A stretch of DNA of 64,000 nt, from assembly GCA_020055645.1 (NCBI GenBank), contig CM034547.1, positions 6,138,001-6,202,000 of the forward strand, read 5' to 3'. Source of the stretch: Tomocerus qinae. Taxonomy: Eukaryota; Arthropoda; Collembola; Entomobryomorpha; Tomoceridae. Shown in pieces: positions 33,801 to 45,800 of the stretch. The number at the start of each line of letters is the position of its first letter. Positions within the stretch are counted from its first letter, which is position 1. A model generated the notes under the pieces. The model was not told the origin of the DNA, did no database searches, and saw nothing but the letters and a program-made list of their open reading frames with translations. The position numbers were made by a program, and so were the translations under genes.

Positions 33801-36415
33801 AGTGAGAACAGTAATATAGTCCGAGTATTCCTCAAAATGAATTTACTATACTAGTTGAACCCAGCTAAGGGGCGAACCTGGCACTCAAGAGAAATTGAGC
33901 AGGCAACCCATCACGGTAATAAAAACAATTCCGGTTCAAATGGGGAATAATAAAACATTATTTTTATTAATCACCCCAGAATGTTCCCCTTTAAAATCAG
34001 AAAAATTAGATTCCGGGATTTTGGAAAACGAATTGCCTTCTTTAGCTAATTATTTCCATTCAATCACCAATAATCATCTTATGTGAATTCGTATTATTGT
34101 TCTGATGTTATAATAATATGAAACAACTCAATTCGTTGGTTTAGAGGGAGGGGCATGCGCATTTTACTTTTGTGCTTTCAAGGAACGTGCATATATTACG
34201 TTGATAGTTAATGGGAGGAAGCGATGCCCAAAAGAGTCACAGCTAGCACTTGCGCTACACTTGAGAAAGGGGATTTTACGTTACGTAATGTATGCAGGTT
34301 TCCTAGGCGGTCGTACCAAGACATAGATAGTCAGGTATTAGTGCGATTATATTATAGAATACTATATAGTCATGTGAAATTAAATATTTTAATCATTTTG
34401 AATTATTTTTTCAGCTGCTGCTGCTGCCGGGACCATTTTCATTTTGTCAACTCTTTCCACTTCAACCATCGAAGATGTTGCAAAATATGCCCCTGGGGGC
34501 AGGAAATGGTTCCAACTCTACATATTTAAAAACAGGTAAATTGTTAAACTCTTTAATTTGAACATTGCATAGAAGGAAAAATTGTTTGTCGAAGTTGGCG
34601 ACCAAGACCATAACGATACCATTGTTGAAAGATTTGCTGCATTCCGGGAGTTTCGCGCTTCGTGGAGCTTCACTCTTCTGGAGATAAAAAAGATAGCTAA
34701 GAAAACGGCTTCAAAAGCGTAAAAATTCTTCTCGTCCAATTAGGTCCAGTTCAGTCCAATTCAGTTCAATTCAGTCAGTCCAATTATTCATTCGTCGTCC
34801 TCTAACGTCCTCTTAACTCAAATAATCCATTGCTTTTTAAAAATCTATAAAAAATTCTGCAAATTTTATTTCTCCATGTAGGTATAAGATTATAGAATTG
34901 AAATTAATATGATATACAAAGGTGTACATGACCTGGGTCCTGGTCCTGTCCTGTTACAGGCTAGACAGTAATAAAATTATTGAACATAAATTTATTTTTA
35001 CAGAACGCTGACTCAACATTTAGTGCAAAGAGCTGAATCTTCGGGTTTTGAAGCATTGGCCGTAACGGTGGATACTCCTCTTTTTGGCAAACGTAGAGCA
35101 GATCGACGTAACAAATTCCATTTGCCACCAAACTTGAGGTAATGAATTCGATATTTAGAAATAAATATGAGAGAAACCCCAACAGCAACACATTGAAATA
35201 CATAAAAAATCAAATAGCTAGTGACTATTATCTTTAGATTTTAAATATAGATTACCCAAATTATAGAGACGATGAGAAACGATTTGTTTAGTTCTACAGC
35301 AAATGATAGGGATAATGGAATAGCACTGATTAAAATTTGTGGGGATAGTTTGGCTAACTTTGAAGGAAATACAGTTCAACCAGTTTCTGGTGATCCTGGC
35401 GATACAACTGGTTTAGAACAACTAAATTATTATCTGGACGCTAGTCTTACCTGGAAGGATATCACGTGGTTGAGAAGGTAGTTAATTATTATCATTACGT
35501 TTTCGGTACACATTCAAATGCAACTTATTTGAAATTTTCACAGAATGCTTAATTTAATAGCATAACTCGGCTGCCGATATATTTAAAAGGAATATTAACC
35601 CCGGAGGATGCAGAGATGGCCGTTCAGTATGGAGTACAAGGTGTTTATGTTTCAAATCATGGAGCACGCAATTTGGATACTGCACCAGCCACGGTGAGCA
35701 TTTTTAACAACTGTAATTAACTAATTTGGAGATAGCAGACTGAAAACAATCTACACATCAATTTTTTAAAACTTGGACAAAAAAATCCAAGGCCTCAATT
35801 TTGCTCAGTTCAACATTGAGCGTTAGGCGATGGGACTTTTTTTCGTCCATTTATTTTATAACGCTAGTGTACATCAACATTATAATAGTAATTAATATCT
35901 TATTTTACAGATTGACGCTCTTCCAAAAATAGTGAAAGTCGTTGCAGGTCGTTGTGATGTTGTTGTAGATGGAGGAATACGAGTGGGGACAGATGTTTTC
36001 AAAGCTTTGGCATATGGCGCTAAAATGGTAAATAAATTGAAATATTTGTAATTAGCAGAAATATGTTAAAATATATGTGCAAGTTCCAATGGAAAGAAAT
36101 GATATATACGGGAAAAACTGTTAGGTCTTTATTGGGCGCCCACTGTTGTGGGGACTTGCAGTTAATGGGGAAGAAGGCGCAAAGGACGTACTAAAAATTA
36201 TAAAAGAGGAATTTAACATTACTCTTGCACTTGCTGGTAAATATTTATTTTTTACATAAATCGAATTTCACCCACTCATTCTTTGATGCCCCATTAACGA
36301 TACTTTTCTGTCATCTGTCTTTCTAGGAGTTCAAAGGGTTAATCAAATAAGCCTAAAATATGTTGAGAGAAGGACAACTGCGCCACCATATCCTAATGTT
36401 ACATCTTTTATGTGA
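30898..36415 (+). CDS. FMN-dependent 2-hydroxyacid oxidase B with signal-like N-terminus
   Basis: Paralogue of oxidase A. Exons: 30898-30937, 31229-31451, 31514-31665, 34415-34535, 35004-35138, 35349-35477, 35561-35693, 35911-36027, 36125-36236, 36327-36415. Exons 3-5 and 7-9 match the lengths in gene A exactly. Exon 1 plus the start of exon 2 encode a hydrophobic, signal-peptide-like start ([14 protein letters not shown]) and then a Thr/Ser-rich linker before [11 protein letters not shown]. Family motifs: [87 protein letters not shown], catalytic [11 protein letters not shown] (His and Arg kept, the usual Gln after Arg is Asn), [33 protein letters not shown]. The C-terminus (VTSFM) is not peroxisomal. 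Intron 3 is inflated to 2.7 kb by a transposon. Secretion is inferred, not shown. Confidence 0.9.
31065..31097. repeat. G/C-rich hairpin in oxidase B intron 1
   Basis: GGTGGGGCG ... CGCCCCACC with a GC loop (about 31073-31090) forms a strong stem inside an otherwise AT-rich intron. No element boundaries were seen. Confidence 0.6.
31760..31960. repeat. Subterminal palindrome cluster in the piggyBac left end
   Basis: About five imperfect copies of the palindrome CTGGGAACTATAGTTCCCAG or its halves occur within about 200 bp (near 31770, 31815, 31855, 31890 and 31938). Clustered subterminal repeats of this sort commonly serve as transposase-binding sites. The right end carries only a weaker counterpart. 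Confidence 0.7.
32284..32694. mobile_element. Fold-back element nested in the piggyBac transposase
   Basis: Arms of about 178 bp (left to 32458, right from 32518) are inverted copies about 95% identical, separated by a loop of about 60 bp. TTAA flanks both ends (32280-32283 and 32695-32698). Taking out the element and one TTAA joins GAATTAACTG, which reads E-L-T in frame between GYGGAIVI and [16 protein letters not shown], so this is a precise insertion at a TTAA within older transposase sequence. No coding capacity. Ends start GAGTCCAGTTCC. Confidence 0.85.
33750..34414. other. Remainder of oxidase B intron 3
   Basis: Unclassified intron sequence. A 63-codon open frame (33895-34086) has no recognisable family. 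It may contain further decayed repeat material, but no boundaries were seen. Confidence 0.4.
34739..34795. repeat. Low-complexity CAGTCCAATTCAGT-type repeat
   Basis: Short degenerate tandem units (gtccagttcagtccaattcag) inside an oxidase B intron. A similar stretch (ttccaattccgttcaattcgg) occurs at about 56759-56790. Confidence 0.55.
35761..35869 (-). repeat. Dispersed short repeat, copy 2 (oxidase B intron)
   Basis: Inverted match to 11041-11147 (see there), inside the intron between oxidase B exons 7 and 8. Both copies sit in introns of genes transcribed on the plus strand but in opposite orientations. Confidence 0.65.
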
Positions 36416-38718
36416 TTATGCTGAAAGCTGAAACAAGAAAAATTAAACTTATTTGATTTATTGCTTTTCATGTAATGCTCTTAACGGTTAAGCCACGGTC
36501 TAGGGTACAATTTTTATACCTTCATAACACAAATGCATTTAAAACTTACAGTTAAAATAATTTTTTAATTACGTATTTACAAGCATTTACAAAAATTAAG
36601 TTAAAAAACTTCTGTGCAGTAAATCCTGTGATTACAATAAGCTGTTAACTCGTTTATAATACTAGACACTGTCATACAAAGGTATAAACAATACCTTGGA
36701 ACGACAAAGGAAGACAATTAAGAAGATTCGTGCGTTGAGAGACGGATTTTAGGTCATGTGAGTGAACTTTGTTTGCTCAGCTCTTTAGCTTCAATTCAAA
36801 TAGAAATCGATAGACTTAAAAAAGAAATCGATATGCTTAAAATAGAAATTGATTTGCATAAACTACTGTCATTGTGTACACGAACATCCATACTCTATGC
36901 AATTATTATTTTTCTGAAACGGGCTACGTCACGTGACACTCTACAAAGTGTATTATGGTTTATTAGGTATCTATATGATTATGATACAAAATGCGATAGA
37001 ATTACTTACAACTTCCTAAAATTTACTGTACATACATTTTAATTAGGTATTTTCTCATTTGGGCGGAAATTTTAAAAATCATTTTCATAACTAAGTTTAA
37101 AAAATTAATTTTGACTAGTTAATTGCACGCATTTATCTGCTTCAAGAAAAAGATTACACTTTTTATGGTTTATCACCTTCTGAATGATCGCACGTGCATG
37201 CAGATAATAATAATGGAAAATAGCCTTGCGTCACTGCAAACAATTTAATAATGGGTATCGTCAATGTCAATGAAAAGTTTTGAGTTTTAGGAGAAAAGAA
37301 ATAAAATATTAATGTGAAATTGCCAGGTAATTACATTGTTTAGGTAGAATTAATAAATGAGTCCAGGACTAACAAGTCAATTGAGAGCGAATGGAAAAAA
37401 AGCTTATTAGCTATTCTTTTTGTGAGAAAAGGGAATGCCAATGGATATACGTATGGACTGTGTCCACAATACAAAAGAACAATCGCCGAGAGTGATAATA
37501 ATTAAGTCATCTTCACCTTTCTATGTCTTATTGCGTCACGTTCATTCATACTTAGGATAAAAAAAGCCCTGATTACGTAGATTATTAATAAGATGTAGGA
37601 AAGCCAAGTATTATAGTTCTGTCATAGAAGTGCTTATTGTAGTCTTATGAGTATCATCCTTACTGACCCAATGATAACACACTCTAAATAAGAGACAATC
37701 ATGACTTGTCATTAAATATTATTATTCACAATTTGTTCTTTAAGTGGCCATAAGTAGTGCCAACAGGGTTTTGTGTTTGCATAAAAATATAGTTTTTTTG
37801 AGATTAAATGCGACGTATTCCTAAATTAGCATATTTAATTATTACAGGTAGAAATTGATTACCTGTGTAAATAGTTCTTTCGGTAATAAATTATATTTTA
37901 TAATCGATATTGGATGTTTATGAACTATTTTATGATGAAATTCAGCGTGAAATCAGGACAGAATTATATTTTGACCAATTAGATGCTATACTCTATAGCT
38001 AAGATATTATTTCCCATTATTTTACATATTATTGCATTTTGATATTAATAGTACCCTATATAGTAGTGAACAATAGACTTCTCACCTTTCGCTTTAAAAA
38101 TAAAAATTTATGCATACTTGCACATCTGCAACTGTGAAATTCGTGTAAGGGTATAGCCATAGCACTAAAACATAGATTTTAGTTTTGGCAGTTGTCATTA
38201 GGTGTTAAGTGGCAAGAGTGCAAGACAAATACATTCCACTACTACTTGCTCGTCGAAATGAAACGAGTGCAGTATAATCTCCGCCACCATCACAATACAC
38301 TTATACATAAGGAAATGGCATTCGTCGTTGTGATGAGACTTGGAAGAATAAGAATTGTTTGCCATCATCGCTCTGTTTAATTAATGAGCTAATGGCTGGG
38401 TAATGACTGGTTACGACAAACATTTACTTTGCATAAGTACACATTTTCCTTGATCCTCGTAATATATTATAATTGTACATCAAAGACCAACTACGATTGC
38501 CCATTGTCTTAAATCTGCGTCTGAAAACTCTTTTCCATATTCCTCCACACCATTTCAAATCATAAAACAAAGATACAATATTGTCCACTCCGCATTTATG
38601 CTTCATTGAGCCACACTCCACCAACCTCCTTAATTCAGACTCTTCAGGAACGTCACAAATCATTATTTTACACAAATATCTACAATTTATTTAAACTGCG
38701 AATTGTTTTTTTGGCAAA
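36416..38718. other. Intergenic region with a short heptad-type tandem repeat
   Basis: About 2.3 kb. At about 36783-36845, three 21-bp units (atagaaatcgatagacttaaa and variants) encode three heptads EIDRLKK/EIDMLKI/EIDLHKL in one forward frame, a coiled-coil-like pattern, but no start or gene context supports a real protein. The remainder is AT-rich with no recognised feature. Confidence 0.5.
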
Positions 38719-39532
38719 ATGACCGGTAAAATAAATTTATTTATTTATAAATAAATTAAATGTTATATTTGTAAATTAAATGTTTATCATTAATCTGAAT
38801 TTATTTGCCGTAGGAAATAAAAAAGACCGTTGGGCATGGGTGACTGTCGCAGTGGACAAGGGAAGTGCCCTACAGGCCATTATCTTGGCTAAATCCCTGG
38901 CCCAAGTATTTACTGTTGCCGACTTGGTCATATTTATTGACGTGGAACTTCCGGATTCTGTCATGTAACTGTCGCTTTAAAACATTTGGAAGTTCTACTG
39001 ATTTAAATGCAATTTTTGGAATTTTTGAATTCAATAGGGATTTGGTGGCCGACGTATTTGACGTCGTTTTTCCAATCAACCTCGGGAAAACTGAAAACCA
39101 CTTCACTACTTCTGATTTTGCTACTATATTTTCATGGAATTTGTGCATGTACGAAAAGTGTATCGTCATCAAGCCCGATCAAATGGTAAGCCCATTATTA
39201 CTATTTTTTTAAAAAAAATATTTTTATCAAGCATTTAAGCGAAAAAGTGGAAGGAGGATTTTAGTTTAGTTTTTGTACTGAGTTTTTGGTAAAAACTTTG
39301 ATTTTTAGTAATTCTAAAAAATTGGGGCTAATTTAATTGACTCTATTTGTTTTAAATGTAGGTTTTAAAGAACTGTGACGAATATTTTGAGCTTCCGGGA
39401 ACGACTGCTGACACTATTTGGAATGAGAACAGCAAAGATAGACTCTTGAGTATTTTTGGAATGACGCCGTGCTACAAAGCTTACAAACAACTACAGAAAC
39501 TTGCTGGAACCGAAAAATACAAAAACTGTTAG
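38719..39532 (+). CDS. Short glycogenin-like GT8 protein lacking the DxD motif
   Basis: Exons 38719-38725 (MTG start, 7 nt), 38814-38964, 39038-39185, 39362-39532; all phases fit; 158 aa. It resembles the N-terminal part of the glycogenin/GT8 glycosyltransferase domain: WAWVTVAVDKGSALQAIILA, KSLAQVFTVADLVIFID, DLVADVFDVVFPINL, SWNLCMYEKCIVIKPDQMVL. In active GT8 enzymes the last segment carries D-x-D for Mn and UDP-sugar (DADTLVL); here it reads K-P-D, and the C-terminal half of the domain (about 150 residues) is absent. The stop at 39530 follows a short unrelated tail (TPCYKAYKQLQ). Likely a non-catalytic or decayed paralogue. It ends about 320 bp before the PKS gene on the same strand. The 7-nt first exon is plausible but unproven. 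Confidence 0.65.
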
Positions 39533-39854
39533 AAGCTTTTAGTAAATTTTTAAAACGTTTATTCGCTTTCAAATGTAAAATACTTGAATTTGAAGGATGA
39601 AATAATTATTATTGTTATTATTCGTTAGTTGCTGAACTTGTGAGTTCCTTCTTTAGCGGGGAAGATTCGACGAAATATTGGTTCTGTCCGATTCAAGAGT
39701 ACAACAGTGGAGCAATCCCAAAAACAAAATCGTAAATAATTTTCAACCTCCATAATAACATTTATTAATAAATGCATAACAAAGACTCTCATGACTTTTA
39801 TACATGAACTAAAATTGAAATTTCAGATTCGTTTTTCAAAAAATTGTTAGCACC
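39533..39854. other. Spacer between glycogenin-like gene and PKS
   Basis: Probable promoter and 5' UTR of the PKS. An acceptor-like TTCTTTAG (about 39655) followed by a donor-like GTAAAT (about 39731) could bound a 5' untranslated exon; not certain. Confidence 0.4.
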
Positions 39855-42800
39855 ATGAGCTTTACATCTGCATCTGGTTTCAAAACAAATGGATCATTCA
39901 AAGTGGCGACAAATGGAACTGCAAACAATCAAGTATGTAACTGGCAATGTGACAATAGCTATTAACTTTAGCTAATTTCTGAAAATATTTTACGGAATGG
40001 TGAAAAATAAAAGATTCGATTTAGGAATTTAAAATTAGTTATAACAAAAGTATGATTGGCAATGTCCATCAATGACAAAATTGTGTTATCCTTTGATTAA
40101 GATTCCTTTAAAAATTCAAAAATATCAATTTCTCCCATAAGTCTGCAGAATAGGAAAACGACATAATTGCGTATTCTTTAATTTAGATAGATAAACATTT
40201 CCTAGGTCAGGTACTTACCTTCATTTGGTATGTAATTAAAATAAAACAATGCAGCTACAAAACTTTTAATCGGTGAAACGGTAGACTTTGCCTTTAAGAT
40301 AATTAAAATAAATTGAATTAGGTGTTTATTAATCATTGGTATTCGAGGATCTCAAGTTAATTCGATTTAATTATTGCTAATTACGGCAAAGATTATGTAG
40401 ACAATAATACTTCAAGCTATATTTATTTGATTTTATTACATGATATTTTGCATTTGACCAATGCATTTAATTAAATAACTTAAGCATTCGGATTGTTTTC
40501 CATTTTCAGTTGATTTACAAAATCTGGAAACCCATCTACGATAGTCTATGCAACCAGCTAACAGCAGAAATGGTGAGCAAAGAAGAATTTGGACCAACAA
40601 ATAAAAACACTTATAACATGATTCCCAACAATTGATTATTTTTCCCATGCAGACTTCTTTTTAAAAAATCTTAAAAAATATTAACCCTATTGTAGATTAA
40701 TTAATTCCAAAATTTGGAAATCAATTGTTTTTTGCAGGTTTCTGCTTTTGGCATCGAAAATGCAGTACGTTTGGATGGACATCGCATTAATGGTACACCT
40801 TCAACTGCCGCCAATCATAAAATCCAAAATGGCTGCCATCACAATTCCATCGCAATTGTTGGCTACAGCTGCCGATTTCCAGGAGCAAACAATAGTGACG
40901 AATTTTGGTCGCTTTTGGCGGAAGGCGGTGATGGAATTAGTCAAGTACCACCGGAGAGACTTTTTGACCATCAAATGGACGACCCAAGGTTTACAGAATC
41001 TAAAGCTGGATTTTTAAAATGTCCCATTGACGAATTCGACGCCAAGTTTTTCGGGATAAGTCCCCGAGAGGCAGCTTACATGGATCCCCAGCAAAGACTT
41101 TTGGTAGAAGTGGCTTGGGAAGCTCTGGAAAATGCGGCCATAGACCCACACTCGTTGAAAGGGAGCAACACGGGAGTATTTTCTGGAGTTTGGACCCACG
41201 ATTACGAACGGCTGATCAACGACAACACTTCAGGCCAGGATTTTCACCACGTAGTGCTAGGAAATGCCTTCAGTGCTACATCAGCTCGGGTATCTTATTT
41301 CTTGGGCCTCAACGGTCCAAATATCGCTACTGAATCCGGTTGCTCCTCTTCAATGGTTGGCCTACATTTAGCGTGCGAAAGTTTAAAGCGGAAGGAGACA
41401 GACCTTGCCTTGGCCTTAGGGGCAAATGTAATGATAATGCAATTTCCGTTTTCGGAAATTCCTATTTTGGCAAAAGATGGGCACTGTAAAACTTTTGACG
41501 AAAGCGCGGATGGATTTGGCAGGGCAGAGGGCGTTGCCGTAGTTGTTCTTAAAAGGTTTTCGGATGCTATTCGGGATGGTGACCGTATCGTAGGCCTCAT
41601 TCGAGGCTCTGCGCTGAGTAATGAAGGAACAACTTCAAGTTTTGGCACACCTAGCAAACTCTGCCAAGAAATTGCGGTAAAAGAAGCTTTAAAAAGCGCA
41701 AGTTTAGAGCCAAATCTTGTTGATTATATCGAGGCACATGGGACGGGAACTCCTATTGGAGACCCAATTGAATTCGCTGCTTTGTCAGCAGGTTACGCAA
41801 CTGCGAATAGAGATAAACCCATGATTATCGGTTCTGTGAAGACCAATATTGGTCACACAGAATCAGCTGCTGGATTAGCGGGTTTAATTAAGGTTCTACT
41901 TTCAATGAAACACGAGGTGATACCTCGACACAGAAACTTTTCCAATTTAAACCCCAATATCAATTTAGATGCACTTCCAGCAATTATTCCTTCAGAAGCT
42001 CAGCCGTGGACTAAAAATGCTAACAGAGTAAGAATTGCTGGAGTGAGTTCATTTGGTATCAGTGGGACAAATGTACATTGTATAGTGCAAGAGCCACCGG
42101 AAAATATTTCCGGAAAACAGATGGAAAAGGGCAAAGAAAGGAGCTACCACATTCTCACAGTTTCTGCAAAAACTGATAACGCCTTAAAGGATTTGGTAGA
42201 CAAGTATATCAGATTTTTTGATAGCAACCAAACTCTCAATATTGGAGATGTTACATTTACGGCAAACGCTGGTAGAGCACATATGAAACACAGATTATTC
42301 GCTATCGCCAAAAATATTGACGATTTGAAGCTTCAATTGACCAATGTTAATAGCATTTCAATGGTTTCCAATAATGTTCCAAAAAACAAATCAAAAATTG
42401 CATTTTTATTTACCGGCCAGGGTTCTCAATATACAGGAATGGCTAAAACCCTTTACGAAACTAATATAATATTTCAAAATGAGTTTGACAAAGTTTCGCG
42501 ATTAGTCAAAAAGCAAATTGGCGTTTCTCTGACCGAGGTTTTGTGGAGCGAATCTTTCAGTACGAAGTTAGATCAGTCAATCTACAGTCAACCATCGATT
42601 TTTGCAGTAGAATATTCTCTACTAAAACTATGGGAATCATTAGGGGTAGCCCCTGATTATGTTCTGGGTCACAGTGTTGGCGAATTTGCGGCAGCAACAG
42701 CTGCAGGGATCATAAACCTAAAAGATGCGATTACCTTAGTTTGCCAGAGAAGCAAACTTGTTCAAAGCCTGCCACCTGGTGGTATGTTGGCTGTTCGCTC

Positions 42801-45800
42801 TTCTGTAGAAAATGTTTCAAAGCTATTGACAACTTTCCTTGAAGAGAAAAATGACGTCTGGTTAGATATTGCAGTCATAAATTCTTCGGAAGAAGTAGTA
42901 GTAGCAGGTGATAAAGATGTTTTGCAAATATTTCAGAATTTCTGTTTGGAAAATGGAGTAAAAGGGCAATTTCTTGCAGCAACTCACGCATTTCACTCTC
43001 GATCTATGAATGGAATTTTGGCAGAATTCAATAGTATTGCCAGTAAAATTGAATACAAACTGCCAAAATGTCAATATATTTCAGGAACAACTGGTGATTT
43101 AGAGGAGAATCTAATGGACAGTTTTTACTGGGAGAGACATGCTAGGCAATCAGTGAATTTTGCCGCTGGTATTAAAACGCTTGCAGAATGTGGCTGTCAG
43201 ACTTTTATTGAGATTGGCGCGCACCCCGTTCTGTTAGCTCTCGGGTTAACTAATTTGGGATCACTGGAGAACACTTTATGGGTGCCGTCTCTTCGAAGAA
43301 ATGAGGACAACTGGAAAACTTTGCTTGATAGCTTAGGAAAATTGTATGTTGCTGGGCATACCATTAAATGGGCGGCAATTGACTCGTCGTTCTCAAGACA
43401 AAAGTTGGAATTGCCAACGTATCCATTTCAGCGACAAAAATATTGGATAAATTGTCGTTCTGAGAAATACAACAAAATTATTCATCCACTTTTAGGGAGA
43501 AATATCTCCATTGCTGGTGGACATGATGAAGTGTACGAACACATGTGGAACTTGAAAGATATTTCTTATCTGCGAGATCATCAGGTGGCTAATATTACCA
43601 TTCTTCCCGGAGCTGGTTTTCTAGAACTTATTTTAGCCGCTGGTAAACATTTCTTTAGAAAAAAGAGTCATTCCAAATTAAGGGCACTAACAGTAGACAA
43701 TTTTATTGTCGAGTGCCCTCTTGAGTTGCAGGAAGAGAAGCTCCAGACAATCCAAACAGTGGTTAGCCCAGTGGAAGACTCTGACAATTTCTCTGTTAAG
43801 GTTTACGGATTTCAAAATCTAAACGGGTACAACAATGAGAAGGGTTGGAAACAATATGCAAGTGCAAATATATTTTTTGACAACGAAATAAGTTCAAACA
43901 AATTGAAAACTAATTTCATTTCCGATACCAAAATTCGTTGTCCAGTTGAGGTACTTACAGAAGAATTTTACAAGATTGCTCCAGAAATTGGAATATATTT
44001 TGGAGCGACCTTCCAAAGCATAGAAAAAGTTTGGAAAGGCTTTAACGAGGCCTTGGCTGGAATTCCGATTCCTTGTGGTGCAGGAAATATTAAAGATTAT
44101 ATTTACCATCCGATTGTACTCGACGCCATGATTCAAACTGTAGGTTTAAGTATTGCTGAAGTTCAAACTGACCTCTTCTTGCCCGTTGGGATTGAAAAAT
44201 TCAAAGTAATAAACGACTCCGGTGCAAAATACTTTTACGCCCACGCCATCTGGGAACAAGGAAAAACGAATGGAACGGTAAGTCTTTACAATGAGGAAAA
44301 TGTACTCTTGGCTGTAATGGAAGGGATTCGTTTAGTAAAAACATCTGTCAGCTCATTTCTCAATGTCATTAACGGACAAAAGTATATGCTACCTGATTTG
44401 TACCATGACATTTGGCGCCCAAGGGCAAGTGAAAGTCCCCTTCACTCTCGTGTAGACTTGACGGGTATTAAAAATGTTGACGAATATTTGAAAGGTGTAT
44501 TTAAAGAGGTAGAAATGGAAGGTGCGGCCAAAAATTTAGAGAACATTTGGCAATATTCACATTTATGTGAACAAATAACCGTATGTTTAATCTTGAAAAC
44601 TCTCCTTGGAATCGGATGGAAACCCGAACTGGGTTGCAGCTACGATATCAATTACGTGATTAATAGCTGTCAAGTTTTAGATAATCACATAAATTTAATA
44701 GCCAGATTTTTTGAAATTCTACAAGAACAAGGCTATCTTTCAAAATGGGTCAATAAAGATATATTCCAAATTGAATGGAAAATTGTTAAGCAATTTCCCA
44801 CATTAGAGGAAATTGATGCTGAAGAAAATGATTTAACGAACAGTATCAACCTATTGGCCAAGAAATATGGAGATCATACAATAACTAATATTACGATATT
44901 ATGCTCAAAATATATTGTTGAAGTGCTGAAAGGTAATTTGTCCGCCGTGTCAGTTCTTTTCGGCACGGAAGACAAAGACTTAAACGCGCTATCAGTGTAC
45001 ACAGAAGGTGTCGAGGTCATTTGTGCAAATATAAGCATAGCTAAATATCTTACAAGTGCATTCACAGATTTGAAAGCGGGAGGTTTAAAGGAAGGTTCGA
45101 TTTTACGAATAGTAGAAGTAGGAGCTGGAAGTGGGGCAACTTCTAAGGAAATTATAAAAGGTCTTCAGTCAGCTGGAATTTCTTTCCAGTACACGTTCAC
45201 AGATATTTCTCCCCACTTTTTAGAAAGAGCCAAAATTGAATTCTCCGAAATTGAAAGCATTGAGTACAAGTTATTAAATATTGAGAACGACCCCTCTTTA
45301 CAAGGATTTACGCCATTTCATTACGACGTAGTTGTAGCAGCCAACGTTATACATGCTACCAAAAACCTAGAAGAATCCGTGTCAAATATTCGAAAACTTC
45401 TCACTCCTTTGGGGATTTTTGTATTGCAAGAAATTTTAGGACCTAAAAAGCAAATTGATTTTATATTTGGAATTCTAGATGGTTACTGGAGATTTAAAGA
45501 TTATAATTTACGAACGTCACATCCTTGTGTTACTCAAGATGTTTGGGATAAGGTCTTAGTCGACTGCAATTTTACTCAGTCTGTATTACTGTCTCAGCCT
45601 TATGAATTGACCTCGGTCATTGTTTCTCGAACAATGCCATACACATCTGTAAAACCGTTGTACAATCTAGAAAAGAGAGTTTCTTGGGTACTTGTATGCG
45701 ACGATCATGGTTTGTACGAACAATTAAAAACAAAACTTGAACTTGTTGGCCATCACGTACAGCTGATTAAACATAAATCAAATAAATCCCAAGAATCGAG

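Noticed and set aside
35251-35348. Earlier acceptor for oxidase B exon 6
   Set aside because: An acceptor at 35250 gives an immediate stop in phase. The acceptor ending at 35348 reproduces the SLANF start and phase of gene A.
36758-37042. 94-codon heptad-repeat protein
   Set aside because: Starts with GTG, has only three heptads, and no promoter, splice or homologue support.
40714-40737. Extended open frame upstream of the large PKS exon
   Set aside because: It starts with TTG and lies before the TTTTTTGCAG acceptor. The spliced ATG exon at 39855-39932 joins in phase and is a better start.
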